A stretch of DNA of 64,000 nucleotides from Flabesymbios commensalis. Its lineage: Eukaryota; Annelida; Polychaeta; Terebellida; Flabelligeridae. Below the pieces are notes generated by a model. The model was not told where the DNA came from and searched no databases. It worked only from the letters and a program-made list of their open reading frames with translations. The position numbers were made by a program, and so were the translations under genes. The stretch's first letter is position 1. The number at the start of each line of letters is the position of its first letter. The stretch is from the NCBI GenBank assembly GCA_964017125.1, contig OZ024902.1:38777780-38841779 (forward strand), read 5' to 3'. Positions 1 to 11,200 of this stretch are shown piece by piece.

Positions 1-433
1 TGTGGGGGCTGGACGTGCGGCTTTCTGGGGGTCCTCGCGGTGTCTCGCACATTGTCGTCTTGTCTTGTCGCCGTTCCCCCGGGGAGGGCTGGGCAAGCAT
101 GGCCAGCCACCCATTGTGTATGTCCAATGACACCGACTCGCCAAACGGGTCTCCTGCGCGGTACCCGCATTCCGCCTGTAGCTCTTCTGTGTGCCATTTA
201 TTCGGGATCAGCGAACTGGATGTTTATCAAATCAGCACACACGCCGCGCCTGTATACGCTGCTTGTCCAATTGACATCGCGGGCACCGCCGTAATGAATC
301 ATCCTGCGACTGCATGAGGAGGACTTGGCCAAACTTGGTCGTTCACGCGCCATCCGCATCCGTTCCCGCGACACTTGCCCTTCGTCCGCACACGGCGACA
401 GTCTGCAGTTTCTCATGAGGCACCAGACTTCTA
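1..433. other. GC-richer flank, no gene recognised
   Basis: Overlapping frames on both strands (15-416) show no recognisable domain, and their composition follows local GC content. Confidence 0.5.
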
Positions 434-508
434 ACCAATTCCAGCTTATTGTTGGGCCAGCGTCGCAGACGCTGGCCCAGCATTAAGACGGCATTCGCCG
501 GGAATTGA
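434..508. repeat. Palindrome, family G core
   Basis: GGGCCAGCGTC at 454-464 and its complement at 468-478 around GCA, with outer arms near 434-442 and 501-508. This central word recurs in the family G elements, which when complete have CCCAGCAAACACGAGACGTT ends. Confidence 0.6.
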
Positions 509-1362
509 ACTTCTCCTCGGTGGAGTGCACCACCCCCATCTGCATAAGTTAACACTTGCAAGCTCTCTTTAGCTGTATCAATACCGCAGTGGAAATATCA
601 TCCGCCCATATGCTGATATGTCAACATGTAAGGCACTATAAATTAATAAGACCATTCATGTATGCAACGCTTCTATTTCGGGACTTAATTTTATCCATAC
701 TTTTGGAGTGATTCTACACCTCTTCTACTTCGGGATTTTCATGCTGAGATTTTTATTTTATTTCGCTTTTGACCGATACATATATATATTTAAAAACAGA
801 TACAAAAAAATATACACATTATATCATTCAAATATTATATACAACATTGATCGTGCTGCGCTAGAACAGGCTTATAGAAGCCTCTGCAAGCTAGGCAGCA
901 AATGTGAATATGTGAATATGTGAATGTGAATATATAAATGACATAAATGCGTTGAAATTAACATTTAAAATGTGATCATATGTATTTCAAAATCATTATA
1001 TGTTCCATGAGTATACATTAATATACTTTTATTTACTTTTCTGATTAAATTGTTGGTAGTTCTTGCTCTCGGTCGACCTTAAAAAGAGTCACCCGACCAA
1101 ATATCACTGATATATTGATCTATAAAAACCTCAATGTAAGGTCAAATAAATATGTCTACGTCTATGTCTTTTTTATTTCCAACTTTAGTAATTCAGAAAA
1201 ACATGCATAATAATAACTTTAGCTGAGCTTGACCACATGTATAAAAGTTTTTAATCCATTTTATAAGCCGAATATCGCTAGTTGCACTGAAAGGGTTAAT
1301 GACAATTGCACTTTAAATTTTGCGGTAACAAGCACAATAAACACAATACGTCAGAAGTGATA
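509..1362. other. AT-rich, nothing recognised
   Basis: TATATA-rich stretches and a short GTGAATATGTGAATATG tandem near 903-925. Confidence 0.5.
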
Positions 1363-1618
1363 TTAACCCTTTAACCGCCAAATTATTCATTTGGAATTTT
1401 CACCCACTTGAAGTTGTGTCTCGCTGACGCGATCCACAACTTCAAGTTGGCGAAAATGATTCAGATTTGACAAAATGGAGGTCAACAAATTGCAAATTTT
1501 GCTGATTAATGTCACTTTTTATCTTTAACAGGTTTAAAAGCTGATATGTCATGTGCTAATAAAAAATGTAAAAAATGTAAAAAACGAATATGGACGGCAC
1601 CGGCGGTTAAGGGGTTAA
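1363..1618 (+). mobile_element. piggyBac-like MITE, family B
   Basis: About 250 bp bounded by TTAA, with ends TTAACCCTTTAACCGCC and GGCGGTTAAGGGGTTAA. It carries an internal hairpin around ACTTGAAGTTGTG / CACAACTTCAAGT and a tail rich in AATAAAAAATG. The TTAA target and CCCT start are the pattern of the piggyBac superfamily (established knowledge); non-autonomous status is inferred because no frame of use is present. It shares its right TTAA with the next element. Confidence 0.8.
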
Positions 1619-1852
1619 CCCTTAGAGTGCTGCCCGTGTCTATAAAAGCTTTTAGCCTTTATGTTCGTCCTTAGAAACACAAATGTGCACGAGAAATGAG
1701 CACTAGATTTGTAATATTGACAGATACTCTAATTTGAATTATGCATATATATAATTAATTTTTACCCACTTAAAGTTGTGGGTCGCGGTAGCGAGACACA
1801 ACTTTAAGTGGGTAAAAAATTAAATTGCATAAAGTAGCGCTTCAAGGGTTAA
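1615..1852 (+). mobile_element. TTAA-flanked element with a family C-like hairpin
   Basis: Begins TTAACCCTTAGAGTGC and ends CGCTTCAAGGGTTAA. A strong hairpin (TACCCACTTAAAGTTGTG with its complement) lies at about 1766-1812. It shares the TTAA at 1615-1618 with the family B copy on its left. Confidence 0.65.
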
Positions 1853-2336
1853 ATGGTTATTCGATTATGCAGACACGAGCAACGCGATTACTCGAATGAG
1901 TTAAATTGATTGTCAGTCATTCCTGGGATAATATTCCAACTATATTTAATTTCCTTGATTGTTTATTATTGTTGCTAAAAAAAAGCCGATGATAAATAGC
2001 CTGTTGGTCCTGCAGCTCGGAGTGCAAAGTGTAATATCGTGGAAGCGTGAACAGGTGGTGGCGTAGATACGAATATCGCAACGGACTAAAATAAATAACA
2101 ATTTTATTTACACATGGTAAATGAATGTAATCTAAGTCATGTTTGGGCACAACAAAGTGTACATTCCAAAAATACTCTATTAGACACCATTACAAAAACT
2201 TTGATAACTATGAAAAATCTTTTTTTACCGAACTGAATAATGTTACTGGGAAATAAAACTTGTCTTGATCCTTTGACACAGTCGCCGTTTGCAAACGACA
2301 ACATGACAACTATACATCACAAAATAGAAACACAAT

Positions 2337-2652
2337 GCTGTACTACCCAGAAAGGCAAACAGCAGTAACTGTCTTTCTTTAACCCTTTAACCGCCGGTGT
2401 CGCATATAATCGGGTTTTCATTTTTTATTAGCACATTAAGTACCACCTTTTAAACATGTTAAAGATAAAATATGACATCAATCAGCAATATTTGAAAACA
2501 GTTGACCTCCATTCTGTCAAATCTGAATAATTTTCACTCACTTGAAGTTGTGGATCGCGTCAGCGAGACACGATTTCAAGTGGGTGAAAATTCAGATTGA
2601 ATAATTTTGGCGGTCAAAGGGTTAAGTAAGCAGTTACTGCGTTTTTGCATGG
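2337..2652. mobile_element. Family A hairpin split by a family B element
   Basis: Left arm 2337-2378 (AAAGGCAAACAGCAGTAACT) and right arm 2626-2652 (GTAAGCAGTTACTGC...TTTGCATG) join across the 247-bp insertion. Family A units are 70-80 bp near-perfect hairpins. Subtype 1 has GCCAAAAGGCAGTATCTGC arms, subtype 2 has GGCAAACAGCAGTAACTGC arms; both have a CTTACTT...AAGTAAG centre. Complete copies often end in TACTGC...GCAGTA, which suggests a TA target (Tc1/mariner-like, inferred). Confidence 0.8.
2379..2625 (-). mobile_element. Family B element nested inside a family A hairpin
   Basis: Reverse orientation copy (starts CCCTTTAACCGCCGGTG). It sits at the centre of a family A hairpin, whose left half ends at 2378 and right half resumes at 2626. 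TTAA is present on both sides. Confidence 0.85.
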
Positions 2653-3333
2653 TAAGTGAGGAGCCATTGACATTTAAAATAGAATCATTATTATTTAATT
2701 ACGAACATACAGAACAGTGACGCAATCGCACGCGGCTTTATATCCAGGCGTCCTATTAGTGGTTCTGTTTGAGCCAGAAAATAATAGACACAACTGATAA
2801 AAACTCATTTCATCAACAAGCTCGTCAGCTTTTTATTGAGAACATAATGTGCTTCTCTGAACGAGCTCTACACGTGTCCCTTTGGAATTCAAATGGTTCA
2901 TCTACACCCTTTCACTTCCAATGTCATCTAAATGTCGATGAACTAAATGCCGAGTGTTTTAATATAGTTCTTGTCGCCACCCTATCTCCGCGTCAAAATT
3001 ATGTTTCAAAATGCAGAATGCGATAAGAGCGATGTGAAGAAATTAAGAAAATACTGCCTGACGTTGACATTAAAAAACTAAAAACCCGCTCGTTAGTCTG
3101 TCTGCATCTAATGATGTAAATCTCAGCTAATCAGCTAAATCCAATGTTGCTATTTCCGCAGTAACGTATTATAATTAAAGGTACGTGTTATATCATTATT
3201 AATCAAGTCCGGGTAATTATACTGTCCGGTGGACTTATGGAAATTTGAGATAATTAATTAATATGGCGTAATACGATCTTCTGTAAACATAATCTGATTA
3301 TTTTCCGTTGCCACCTGTATCTGCTTCTCTGTT

Positions 3334-3432
3334 CTGAAAAGCGAAATGGCTGTAACTGCTTACTTGTTAACAATCACCCAGCCAACAAAAGACATTCATC
3401 TAATGTTGGTAAAATGTTGGGCCAGCGTCGCA
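3334..3432. mobile_element. Half family A fused to half family G
   Basis: 3334-3370 reads as the left part of a family A hairpin (GCGAAATGGCTGTAACTGC then TTACTTGTTAA); 3377-3432 reads CCCAGCCAACAAAAGACATT...GTTGGGCCAGCGTCG, the left half of family G. Neither second half is present. Confidence 0.5.
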
Positions 3433-3632
3433 TAAATACCATTTCAAATGTACTAAAGTTCTAATCGAAACATCCCATTTAATTTTTACTTGATTAGTTT
3501 GGTGACGAGAACTATAATGTATTTTTCTACTGTGTAGTACAATATAACGCCTTACATGAGCAAAAAACATTCACAACTAGACTGCCAGTCAGTCAGAGAT
3601 TGCAAACCTCCGCCAAAATTAATTATCGCAAT

Positions 3633-3820
3633 CTCATTCATTCATTCATTCATTCATTCATTCATTCATTCATTCATTCATTCATTCATTCATTCATTCA
3701 TTCATTCATTCATTCATTCATTTATTCATTCATTCATTCATTCATTCATTCATTCATTCATCCATTCATTCATTCATTCATTCATTCATTCAGTCAGTCA
3801 GTCAGTCAGTCAGTCAGTCA
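3633..3820 (+). repeat. (ATTC)n then (GTCA)n microsatellite
   Basis: About 40 ATTC units with rare changes, switching cleanly to GTCA units at 3792. Frames through it read as IHSF or SVSQ repeats and are not genes. Confidence 0.95.
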
Positions 3821-4240
3821 AGGTATAGGTATAGTATCCATACACAACAGCCGTGAGACTGTGTAGTCTTCTATACAGTTGGATTAAATGTATTTTACTA
3901 CCAACACATATGATTCGATCGCAATGCGGATTCTGCGTCTGCATCATAATCCGGATCATCCCCAAAATGTAATCGATTGGTCATTGACCCGAAACAAATC
4001 CGCTCATTAATTTTCCAGTAGGCCTAATTAGTGAGATAGAGAGATACACTAACCAAATTGACCAAAAACATACCCCTTGGCAGAGGTAAATGGCCCCTAT
4101 TTACAATAGCCAACCATTGAAAGATAATTTGATGCTTTGGGTCAAGCACGATACCTTTTTCGTGCTGGCGGTAATTTAACAGAGCGGCAAATAATGCACG
4201 TGGCATCATGATATTTATCTTTAACCTGCTAAATTAAATA

Positions 4241-4398
4241 ATTTAATTTTTCACCCACTTGAAGTTGTGTCTCGCTTTCGCGACACACAACTTCAAGTTG
4301 GTGAAAATTACTCAAACATGTATTTGTTTTATTTGTGACGGAACATTTGCAAATATTGATGTTGAAACACACATTTCGTTCCCAATAACAGCGGTTTA
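4241..4398 (+). mobile_element. Family C element (hairpin plus downstream arm)
   Basis: Hairpin TTTTCACCCACTTGAAGTTG...CAACTTCAAGTTGGTGAAAA at 4247-4306 is followed by the family C tail ACATTTGCAAATATTGATG and CAATAACAGCGG. Ends are not clear. Confidence 0.6.
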
Positions 4399-4870
4399 AT
4401 CAAGGTCAGGAACGTAAGTGTTCAGACAGGTAGCTTATGTTTGGCTCTCAAATGTCCTTTTGGGTAATAACATTACGTATGTAATGTCATCACAAACGAC
4501 AGGATAATGACGTTTTCTCACTTAGGACACTCGCGCTCTCCTTGCATTATTCACATAATCGCTGTAATCTAAACATTCGGCTGCCGAATTTACTGTGTTC
4601 AGTATGGAATGGTCATAGCTCAATTTAGTATTCTCAGAAATTAAAAATCTCTTTGTGCATATATTTTTATATTGATCTTAAATACAAACGAATAATATGA
4701 TTACGATTAATATGAACCCTTCTGGTATCATTTTGTTCTACATTTGTTATTACCAGCATGAAAAGAGGTGAAAACCGTATGTATTTTAATTTTGTAAGCG
4801 TCTGAATAGCTTTAATCAGATCTTCCACACGCAATTTATTTAATTCGAGTGATGTGTTTTATTGAACAGT

Positions 4871-4941
4871 ACTGCAAAAAAGGCAAACAGCAGTAACCGC
4901 TTACTTTTCAAGTACTACTGCTGTTTGCATTTGCAGGGCAG
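4871..4941. mobile_element. Family A hairpin, subtype 2
   Basis: Arms GGCAAACAGCAGTAACCGC and GTACTACTGCTGTTTGC; the centre has lost a few bases. Confidence 0.75.
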
Positions 4942-5340
4942 CACAGCTAGTGTAATGGTAATGTCTATTGGTAAAACCAATAGACATGATCTGTACGATA
5001 ATTTCCACTTTTAAAAGTGTTAAATGTTTCATTAAGAATTGAATTTCTTTATGCAAACTCGCTGCCCATTTCGTATAATTAAGCTGAATGGTGAGCCCCA
5101 GTTGTCTTGTAATGTCCTTCGCGAATGACCTTTCTCAAATAGATGGTATTAGTAAGTCGTTTGTGTGTGTGTGGGGAGGGGGGGGGGGGTTAAATGGGTC
5201 ATTCAATTCACCTCTGGGTGGATCTTCTCTCTGAATTAATGCCATCAAGTCTGTGTTTTTCTCGTCAGGAGACGCTCAGTGATGAGCGAGGTCGTGCGAC
5301 ATATCTAAGGTTTCCGCACCGTCGTCCAACCAAACCTTAA

Positions 5341-5524
5341 CCCATCAACGTCGCAACAGCGTCCTGTACCCAGTGGATACTTCCCCTATGGGCACACGAC
5401 GTTGGATCAACACCATTGACGTTGATTCAACATCCTTCCCACTGGGCACACGACGTTTTCGCGACGTTTAATCAACGTTATTGACTCTGATTCAACGTCG
5501 CAGCAACGTCGTGTGCCCAGTGGG
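5341..5524. mobile_element. Palindromic MITE, family H, with partial tandem copies
   Basis: The complete unit at 5438-5524 has ends CCCACTGGGCACACGACGTT and the complement, with TT on both flanks. Two partial copies lie immediately left, each bounded by CCCAGTGG or CCACTGGG words. No gene. Confidence 0.7.
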
Positions 5525-5947
5525 TTAGTCCGAGCTAGACGCGAACACATGACTTATGCCTGAGCCACATCGAGCTCATCGAGCCGGCGCCCAGCTGATA
5601 ATCGCGCGGTATAGGCCTATGTCGCGCGATGACCGTTGCCCCGATGAGTGAAGAAATACATCGGTCGATCATCGGACGGCGGCAGAACGAGATACAAAAG
5701 CTTTTTCTTACGGCTCGGTCAACTGACAAGAAAAGCCAGCAAGAATTTTCGTATAATGGTCATTCCGACCGGGGCTTTAGTTCTTTGTAGAAAGAGCAGT
5801 ACATTTTGAAGTGAAATGTGGATTTAAAATAAATCTCCAGAACTTCGGCTACACATAAGGCATGTAATGTCGCACTAAAAATGGTTTATCAAATATAGTG
5901 AGCTAAGTTCTATTTAAAGACCTGAGCTGGTATATAGAGCTAAGTAT

Positions 5948-6025
5948 GCCGCTCTGCAAAGCCAAAATGCAATACCGCTTACTTGTAAGATAAGCAGGTA
6001 TATTGCCTTCTGATTTTTCACGGCA
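5948..6025. mobile_element. Family A hairpin, subtype 1
   Basis: GCAAAGCCAAAATGCAATACC arm with several mismatches to the right arm; ends CGCTCT... and CACGGCA. Confidence 0.7.
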
Positions 6026-6375
6026 TAATGCATATATTGCTATTTTAATAAATAGTCAATGGGAAGAGACAATGGCATAGTTTCCAGTTAGTTTGTCGCA
6101 ATGGTACTAATATTACATGCAGAAAGCGAATTAAAGCAGAGGCCACACACCTCCCTCAGTCATCTACCACGCCCTCGCGTACCTGCACAGCATTATTAAA
6201 TCAGGCCGTAGGCCGTATCCAGTCCGCATCCAGTCAGCAGCTATAGTGTGGTGCCGGTCACGTCATGATAAACTAAAGGAACGCATATATGAATGTATAA
6301 AGCGCTAACACGACTATACTTCTAGTCTGTTTTATTAGCGGGTTAAATCACAGTTCTTGGGAAGGTAATGAGCGT

Positions 6376-6622
6376 TTAACCCTTTAACCGCCAGTGCCGC
6401 ATATATTCGGGTTTTCATTATTTATTAGCACATTAAGTACCACATTTTAAATAATGTTTAAGATAAAATGTGACATCAACCAGCAAGATTTGAAAAGAGT
6501 TGACCTCCATGTTGTCAAATCAGAATAATTTTCACTCACTTGAAGTTGTGGATAGCGTCAGCGAGACACAACTTCAAGTGGGTGAAAATTCCAATTGAAT
6601 AATTTAGCGGTTAAAGGGTTAA
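6376..6622 (-). mobile_element. Family B element
   Basis: Reverse copy with CCCTTTAACCGCCAGTG at the left and GCGGTTAAAGGG at the right, TTAA on both sides. It abuts a family C copy through its right TTAA. Confidence 0.8.
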
Positions 6623-6757
6623 ACATCAAGATATGCAGATGTTAGGTATCAAGTTAAACAAATGTGAGTAATTTTCATCCACTTGGAGTTGCGGGTCGCA
6701 ATAGCGAGGTGCGACTTCAAGTGGGTGAAAAATTAACTTAAAAAGGGAAGAGGTTTA
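6619..6757 (-). mobile_element. Family C element abutting family B
   Basis: Begins with TTAAACATCAAGATATGCAG, the family C tail in reverse, then the ACTTGGAGTTGCGGGTCGC hairpin at 6676-6730. The TTAA at 6619-6622 is shared with the family B copy on the left. Confidence 0.55.
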
Positions 6758-7090
6758 ACAGATAACGACAGTCTCAGTTGCTGACTGTGGAGGCTGCTTT
6801 TAAAGCTTGGTATTGTGTGTCAAATCTTATTGGCATATAAAGAGATTATATAAAGATGTTGCCAGAAACGACATCGCTTCTATTATCTTAAAATTAAAAA
6901 TTAAAGTTAATCCTCAGCTATGTATTCTGCGGCCTTAGCATTTTCCAGCTCGAGCCACATAAACAGCCATTTATTCTTTGACGCAAATTCTCTTACACAA
7001 AATCATTGCCAAAATACAATTGAAATTAGTAGAAAATCGATGATCGAAGTAAAATATTTTCACACCAGCTACGAGAAATTATGGCATATT

Positions 7091-7154
7091 CTGCCGTGCA
7101 AAGCCAGAAGGCGGCAACTGTGTACTTTTTAAGGGAGCAGTTACTGTCATTTGG
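7091..7154. mobile_element. Family A hairpin, 3' end lost
   Basis: CTGCCGTGCAAAGCCAGAAG left arm; right arm GAGCAGTTACTGTCATTTGG stops short of the outer end. Confidence 0.65.
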
Positions 7155-7266
7155 TGATATATAAAAAACCTGGCTTTGACAAGCTAATTAATTGGCCGAG
7201 CGGACAAACGACACCTAATCAGCCGGGTGTTGTTACTTCAGGTGATCAGCAGTACATCAGTGTAAT

Positions 7267-7342
7267 GTCGTGCAAAGCAGAAAGACAGTATCTGCTCGCT
7301 TGTAAAGCGAGCAGATACTGTCTTTCGGCTTTGCAGAGCGGC
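7267..7342. mobile_element. Family A hairpin, subtype 1, near-perfect
   Basis: Arms AGACAGTATCTGCTCGCTT and AAGCGAGCAGATACTGTCT are exact complements. The shared GCTCGCTT change in both arms suggests arm homogenisation or a subfamily. It underlies the frames reported on both strands here. Confidence 0.85.
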
Positions 7343-7427
7343 GTACACTAGCCCGGGGTGAGAATTATTCGCAAATCTGCTGAGGATTTTCAGCAGGACT
7401 AATCCGCGGTGTGATGTACTGTAATAA

Positions 7428-7536
7428 GCCAGCAAGCATGAGACGTTGGCACAACTTTGGTTTACTGCTGGGACAGCGTCGTAGACGGTAGGCCAACAGT
7501 AACCCAGCGTTGGGCCAACGTCTCATGTTTGTTGGG
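7428..7536. mobile_element. Family G palindromic MITE
   Basis: Ends CCAGCAAGCATGAGACGTTG and AACGTCTCATGTTTGTTGGG; centre GCGTCGTAGACGGT. AA flanks both sides. Confidence 0.75.
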
Positions 7537-7627
7537 AAGCCGCGCCGACCTCGCTCCGACCCGCTCCAATCAGTTAACTCCGCAAATGCCGAAGGCGGCG
7601 CATGCATGCATGGCAAACAGGAGATCT

Positions 7628-7705
7628 GCTCTACAAAGCGAAGACACAGTATCTGCTAACGTGTAAAGTTAGAAGAAACGGCCTTTTGGCTTTGCAGCAC
7701 GGCAG
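7628..7705. mobile_element. Family A hairpin, diverged
   Basis: ACAAAGCGAAGACACAGTAT left, GGCCTTTTGGCTTTGCAGCA right; inner right arm rearranged. Confidence 0.65.
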
Positions 7706-8329
7706 AAATTATGTACGAGACTCAGTGTTGATTACATGTTGACCAACAACCGTCTGACTAGCGTCACTTTCCCGTCTAGCACGAGGATTGTCTTGTTGCT
7801 GATATTTCGGGGACATGTTTAGAGATCTCTTTTTAACATTTCATGATGGCTCCAATATGTAAGTGACCGTGAGCGAAATGTTTCCTGCCGCAAAAAGTTT
7901 TTGTGTAATCGTTGGACTCAATTAGCATGTTAATTTTCCAACGCACGTTCGTGGCCATTGGCTAGATCTTTTTTTAATCTAAATAAGAGTTACTATATAA
8001 CATAATTCCACTACATGACAGTTTCATTCGTTTCACCAGTGTCTCTACTAACTTCAGATGACGTACTGTGACACTGATAGGTCAGTGTACATGAAAGTAT
8101 ATATTGGGATATGTCAATTTCATCTTGAAAACTTGTAAAAACAATAAATTCAATAAAATCAAAATATGTTTGACTTTCGATCTCAAGCAGCATCTTAATT
8201 TTCCAGCGCACGTTCATCGCCATTGGCTAGATATTTTGCCTTGACATACTAGTAACTCCCATCACTGGCAGAATCAACATTTCAATGGAAACTAGTAGTG
8301 TACTCACTCAAAATTCCAAAGAATTCCAC
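7706..8329. other. Nothing recognised
   Basis: CCAACGCACGTTCGTGGCCATTGGCTAGAT (7938-7967) recurs at 8202-8231 as CCAGCGCACGTTCATCGCCATTGGC-type wording, pointing to an uncharacterised repeat. Confidence 0.4.
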
Positions 8330-8910
8330 TACTTCAAAAACATCTCTTTCTAAAAACGAGCTAAGACATAACACGCCTGTATCTAACTTGAGATTAATTT
8401 CGAAAATATTAGAAAAGGTAGTAGTCAACCGGTATCAAGTTCATATTAAAAAAGGTCATCTATCTAATCCATTACAATCAGCCCACAGGAAACATCATTC
8501 TATAGAATGGGCGCTACTGAAGTACATAAAACCTAGGGTGAAGTTACAGCTCTGACAGCGTTTGACTTGTCGGCTGTTTTCGACACCATTGACCATGTTA
8601 CAATAACAAATAAACTTTCAGGAAATTCATCTTGATATAAAAAATTCTGGTCATGCTGGTCATGTCAAATTTGGTTTTCTTCTTATTTAAAAAATAGGCA
8701 TCAATCCATAACAAATTGAGACATTCTCTCAGATATAAAGTTACAATCTCATATGGAGCTTCACAGGGCTCCGTACTGGGTCACTGCTTTTTACTTTATA
8801 CACGACATCACTCAGCGACATGATCTTCAGATTCGACATCAATCATCTCTTTATACTGAGGATAAACAAATTTACATGTCTTATCTGTATCAAACGCTAA
8901 GGAATCTCTA
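8330..8910 (+). mobile_element. CR1-type LINE reverse transcriptase fragment
   Basis: Translation gives the reverse transcriptase block PVSNLRLISKILEKVVVNR, then LQSAHRKHHSIEWALLK, then FDLSAVFDTIDH, then QGSVLG, then LYTEDKQIY in the place of the catalytic YADD box. The order and spacing match the palm and fingers of CR1-like LINEs. The blocks lie in different frames with stops between them, and the endonuclease part and 3' end are missing, so this is a dead 5'- and 3'-truncated copy. YTED in place of YADD is a further sign of decay. Confidence 0.8.
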
Positions 8911-9743
8911 GAGAAGGTGCAACATTGTTAATGGGTGTGTCGCACCTGCATCATCCAAAAACCTTTGTCTGTGTCTATACGAAATGCCCAAACAATTTTA
9001 ACATGTTGACAATCAGATTAAGTTTAAAAATGGCTGCTGCACTCTTATCTTGCTGAAACCAGATTAATTTATGGCGTCAGAGTTATGTCATGTAATCAAT
9101 CCAGAACATTATCCGGGACTGGTTCTGGGGAACAGTCACAATTCCCGAATATATTCGGGACTGGTCCCCAACGGATTAGCATTCCGTAAATTACTTATTT
9201 GATCCTAGCTCCTTGGTGGCCTGGCTGCCTGTTGACGAACCTGTTTGGGCCTGGATTATGACATATGATCATGCTAAGGAATGATTTGCGCGCCTCTGTT
9301 CTCGGTCCGCTCAGTATTTAGGCGCTAAGGAAATTTTATTGATTTGATTATTAGATTGATGTGTTTGATATTCATATACAGGATTTTCAAAAAAAGAAAT
9401 ATATGATGTCAACATAACATATATTGGGTAACAATGTCATTGGTCCTTTGGAAATATCCCCAACAAACGCAAAATAAAAGCATGGGACGATGTTCTCAGA
9501 GCAGCTGTTGACCTACATTTTAGAAAGGTGACCGAAAATGGTCATCTCCCGAATAGATGCTTTATTATTTACCTGGCATAAGACGCTAACCCAGAGACAT
9601 TGGCCAAAGAAATGCAAGAAATGTGTGTCTGTGTCTTAGCTCCGAAGGTCAAGGACAAGTCCTCTATGTTAGGAGTTGGTGTAGGGAAGATGGCACGGTG
9701 TCGTTCCCTTCTGGGCCTTCTCTCAATGGGAATATACATTCCT
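8911..9743. other. LINE flank and unassigned sequence
   Basis: No frame of note. GGGACTGGTTCTGGGGAACAG with GGGACTGGTCCCC near 9117-9170 forms an imperfect local duplication. Confidence 0.4.
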
Positions 9744-9818
9744 CTGCTGTGCAAAGGCAAACACCAGTGACTGTTTATTTATCAAGTAATCAGCTATCAC
9801 TGTTTGCCTTTGCAATGA
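9744..9818. mobile_element. Family A hairpin, subtype 2
   Basis: GTGCAAAGGCAAACACCAGT and CACTGTTTGCCTTTGCA arms. Confidence 0.75.
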
Positions 9819-9828
9819 TATTGAGCCT

Positions 9829-10076
9829 TTAACCCTTCAACCGCCAAATTATTCAATTTTAATTTTCACCCACTTGAAGTTGTGTCTCGCTGACGCGATC
9901 CACAACTTCAAGTGAGTGAAAATTATTCAGATTTGGCAAAATGGAGGTCAACTGTTTTTATATATTGCTGATTGATGTCACATTTTATTTTTGTCACATG
10001 TTTAAAAGGTGGTACTTAATGTCCTAATAAAAAATGAAAACCCGAATATATGCGACACCGGCGGTTAGAGGGTTAA
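9829..10076 (+). mobile_element. Family B element
   Basis: Forward copy, TTAA on both sides, internal hairpin at about 9866-9925. It begins eleven bases after a family A hairpin. Confidence 0.8.
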
Positions 10077-10139
10077 ATTAGCATTCGGTAAGAAGGGATG
10101 CTACATGTAGCCGCCTACCTTGGCTTCAGGTTACACTGA

Positions 10140-10210
10140 CCCAGTAAACACAAAACATTTGTATACCATTTATGCAATGGTGGACCAGCGTTATACAGAT
10201 GTTTGGTGTT
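10140..10210. repeat. Family F element, partial
   Basis: CCCAGTAAACACAAAACATT then TTGTATACCATTTATGCAATG. Family F shares the CCCAGCAAACAC end with family G but continues AAAACATTTGTATA. Confidence 0.55.
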
Positions 10211-10430
10211 AACTTGGTGTTTCCATTCAACGAAAACAAATGTTTCATCGGCTACACCGTCGAGAAGGCAGGAGAGAACGTTCCGCTATACGTCACAAAT
10301 ATAATATCAGCATGATCAGAGGGAAGAATCACAATGAAATATAAACTGAATGTGCCGTGCTCTCGCCTGTCTTTTTGTCATAAATCCCTATTGTGGGTTT
10401 CAAGCCACTGTAGTGCAAATAAAGCAAACA

Positions 10431-10503
10431 GATACAAAGCCAAACAGCAGTGTTCGCTTACTTTTTAAGTAAGCAGTTACTATCGTCTGACTTTGCAGGG
10501 CAA
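10431..10503. mobile_element. Family A hairpin, subtype 2
   Basis: CAAAGCCAAACAGCAGTG arm; centre CTTACTTTTTAAGTAAG contains a TTAA, the same site type hit at 2379. Confidence 0.75.
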
Positions 10504-10666
10504 TGTAGAGCCTCATCTCGTGTTTATGTAACCGAATCTAGTTCACAATATCACTTTCGGCGAACGTGGTGGTTTTATATTCCCATTTACGTTTTCTCAT
10601 TTACAACTTATACACTCAGCTGATTGAATACGTGCAACACGCTGAATATGTGATTGAAAACCACAC

Positions 10667-10743
10667 CGCCGTGCAAAGCCTAAATACAGTATCTGCTTAC
10701 TGTCCAAGTAAACAGATACTGCCTTTTCGATTTTGCACGGCGG
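10667..10743. mobile_element. Family A hairpin, subtype 1
   Basis: CCGTGCAAAGCCTAAATACA left, GCCTTTTCGATTTTGCACGG right. Confidence 0.8.
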
Positions 10744-11131
10744 CGTACGAGAAACAGAGAATGGGACGCGTCCGGCTGACAAGGGTTACAAAGAGCTGTG
10801 TGCGTAATTAATCAGACGGTGATACAGGAAATGAAAAAAACAGGCACCATGGTGGGGTGGGGTGCCATCAAGGGACGACGATCTCATGGGAAAAATGGCA
10901 AACCAATCCGATGGCTGATCAGTAGCGGATATTGATGTATATAATCAAATAAACTTGGTAATCACGGTGTTCTATGTGATCAAGACCTGGGGTAAAAAGC
11001 TTTGGATGTGATCAAAAGAAAACTGGCAGTAGCTTGTAGATATGCAGATAAAGTTACTACGTTTGACCTCTTCGAGGGCAAATTTCTGATGTTGTAAAAT
11101 ATGTTATTAAGTTTCACCTTTTTGTCAGTGC

Positions 11132-11200
11132 CCCAGCGAACACAAAGCATTTGTACAGCTTACTAAAGTTATACAAAATGTTTCTTGCAAGTAAACACGA
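11132..11200. repeat. Family F element, degraded
   Basis: CCCAGCGAACACAAAGCATT then TTGTACAGC; right side TACAAAATGTTTCTTGC and AGTAAACACG. Confidence 0.5.

Noticed and set aside
3900-3990. Minus-strand acidic peptide DDPDYDADAES
   Set aside because: It recalls the acidic N-terminus of piggyBac transposases, tempting given the TTAA families, but only about 20 residues are present and no catalytic block follows.
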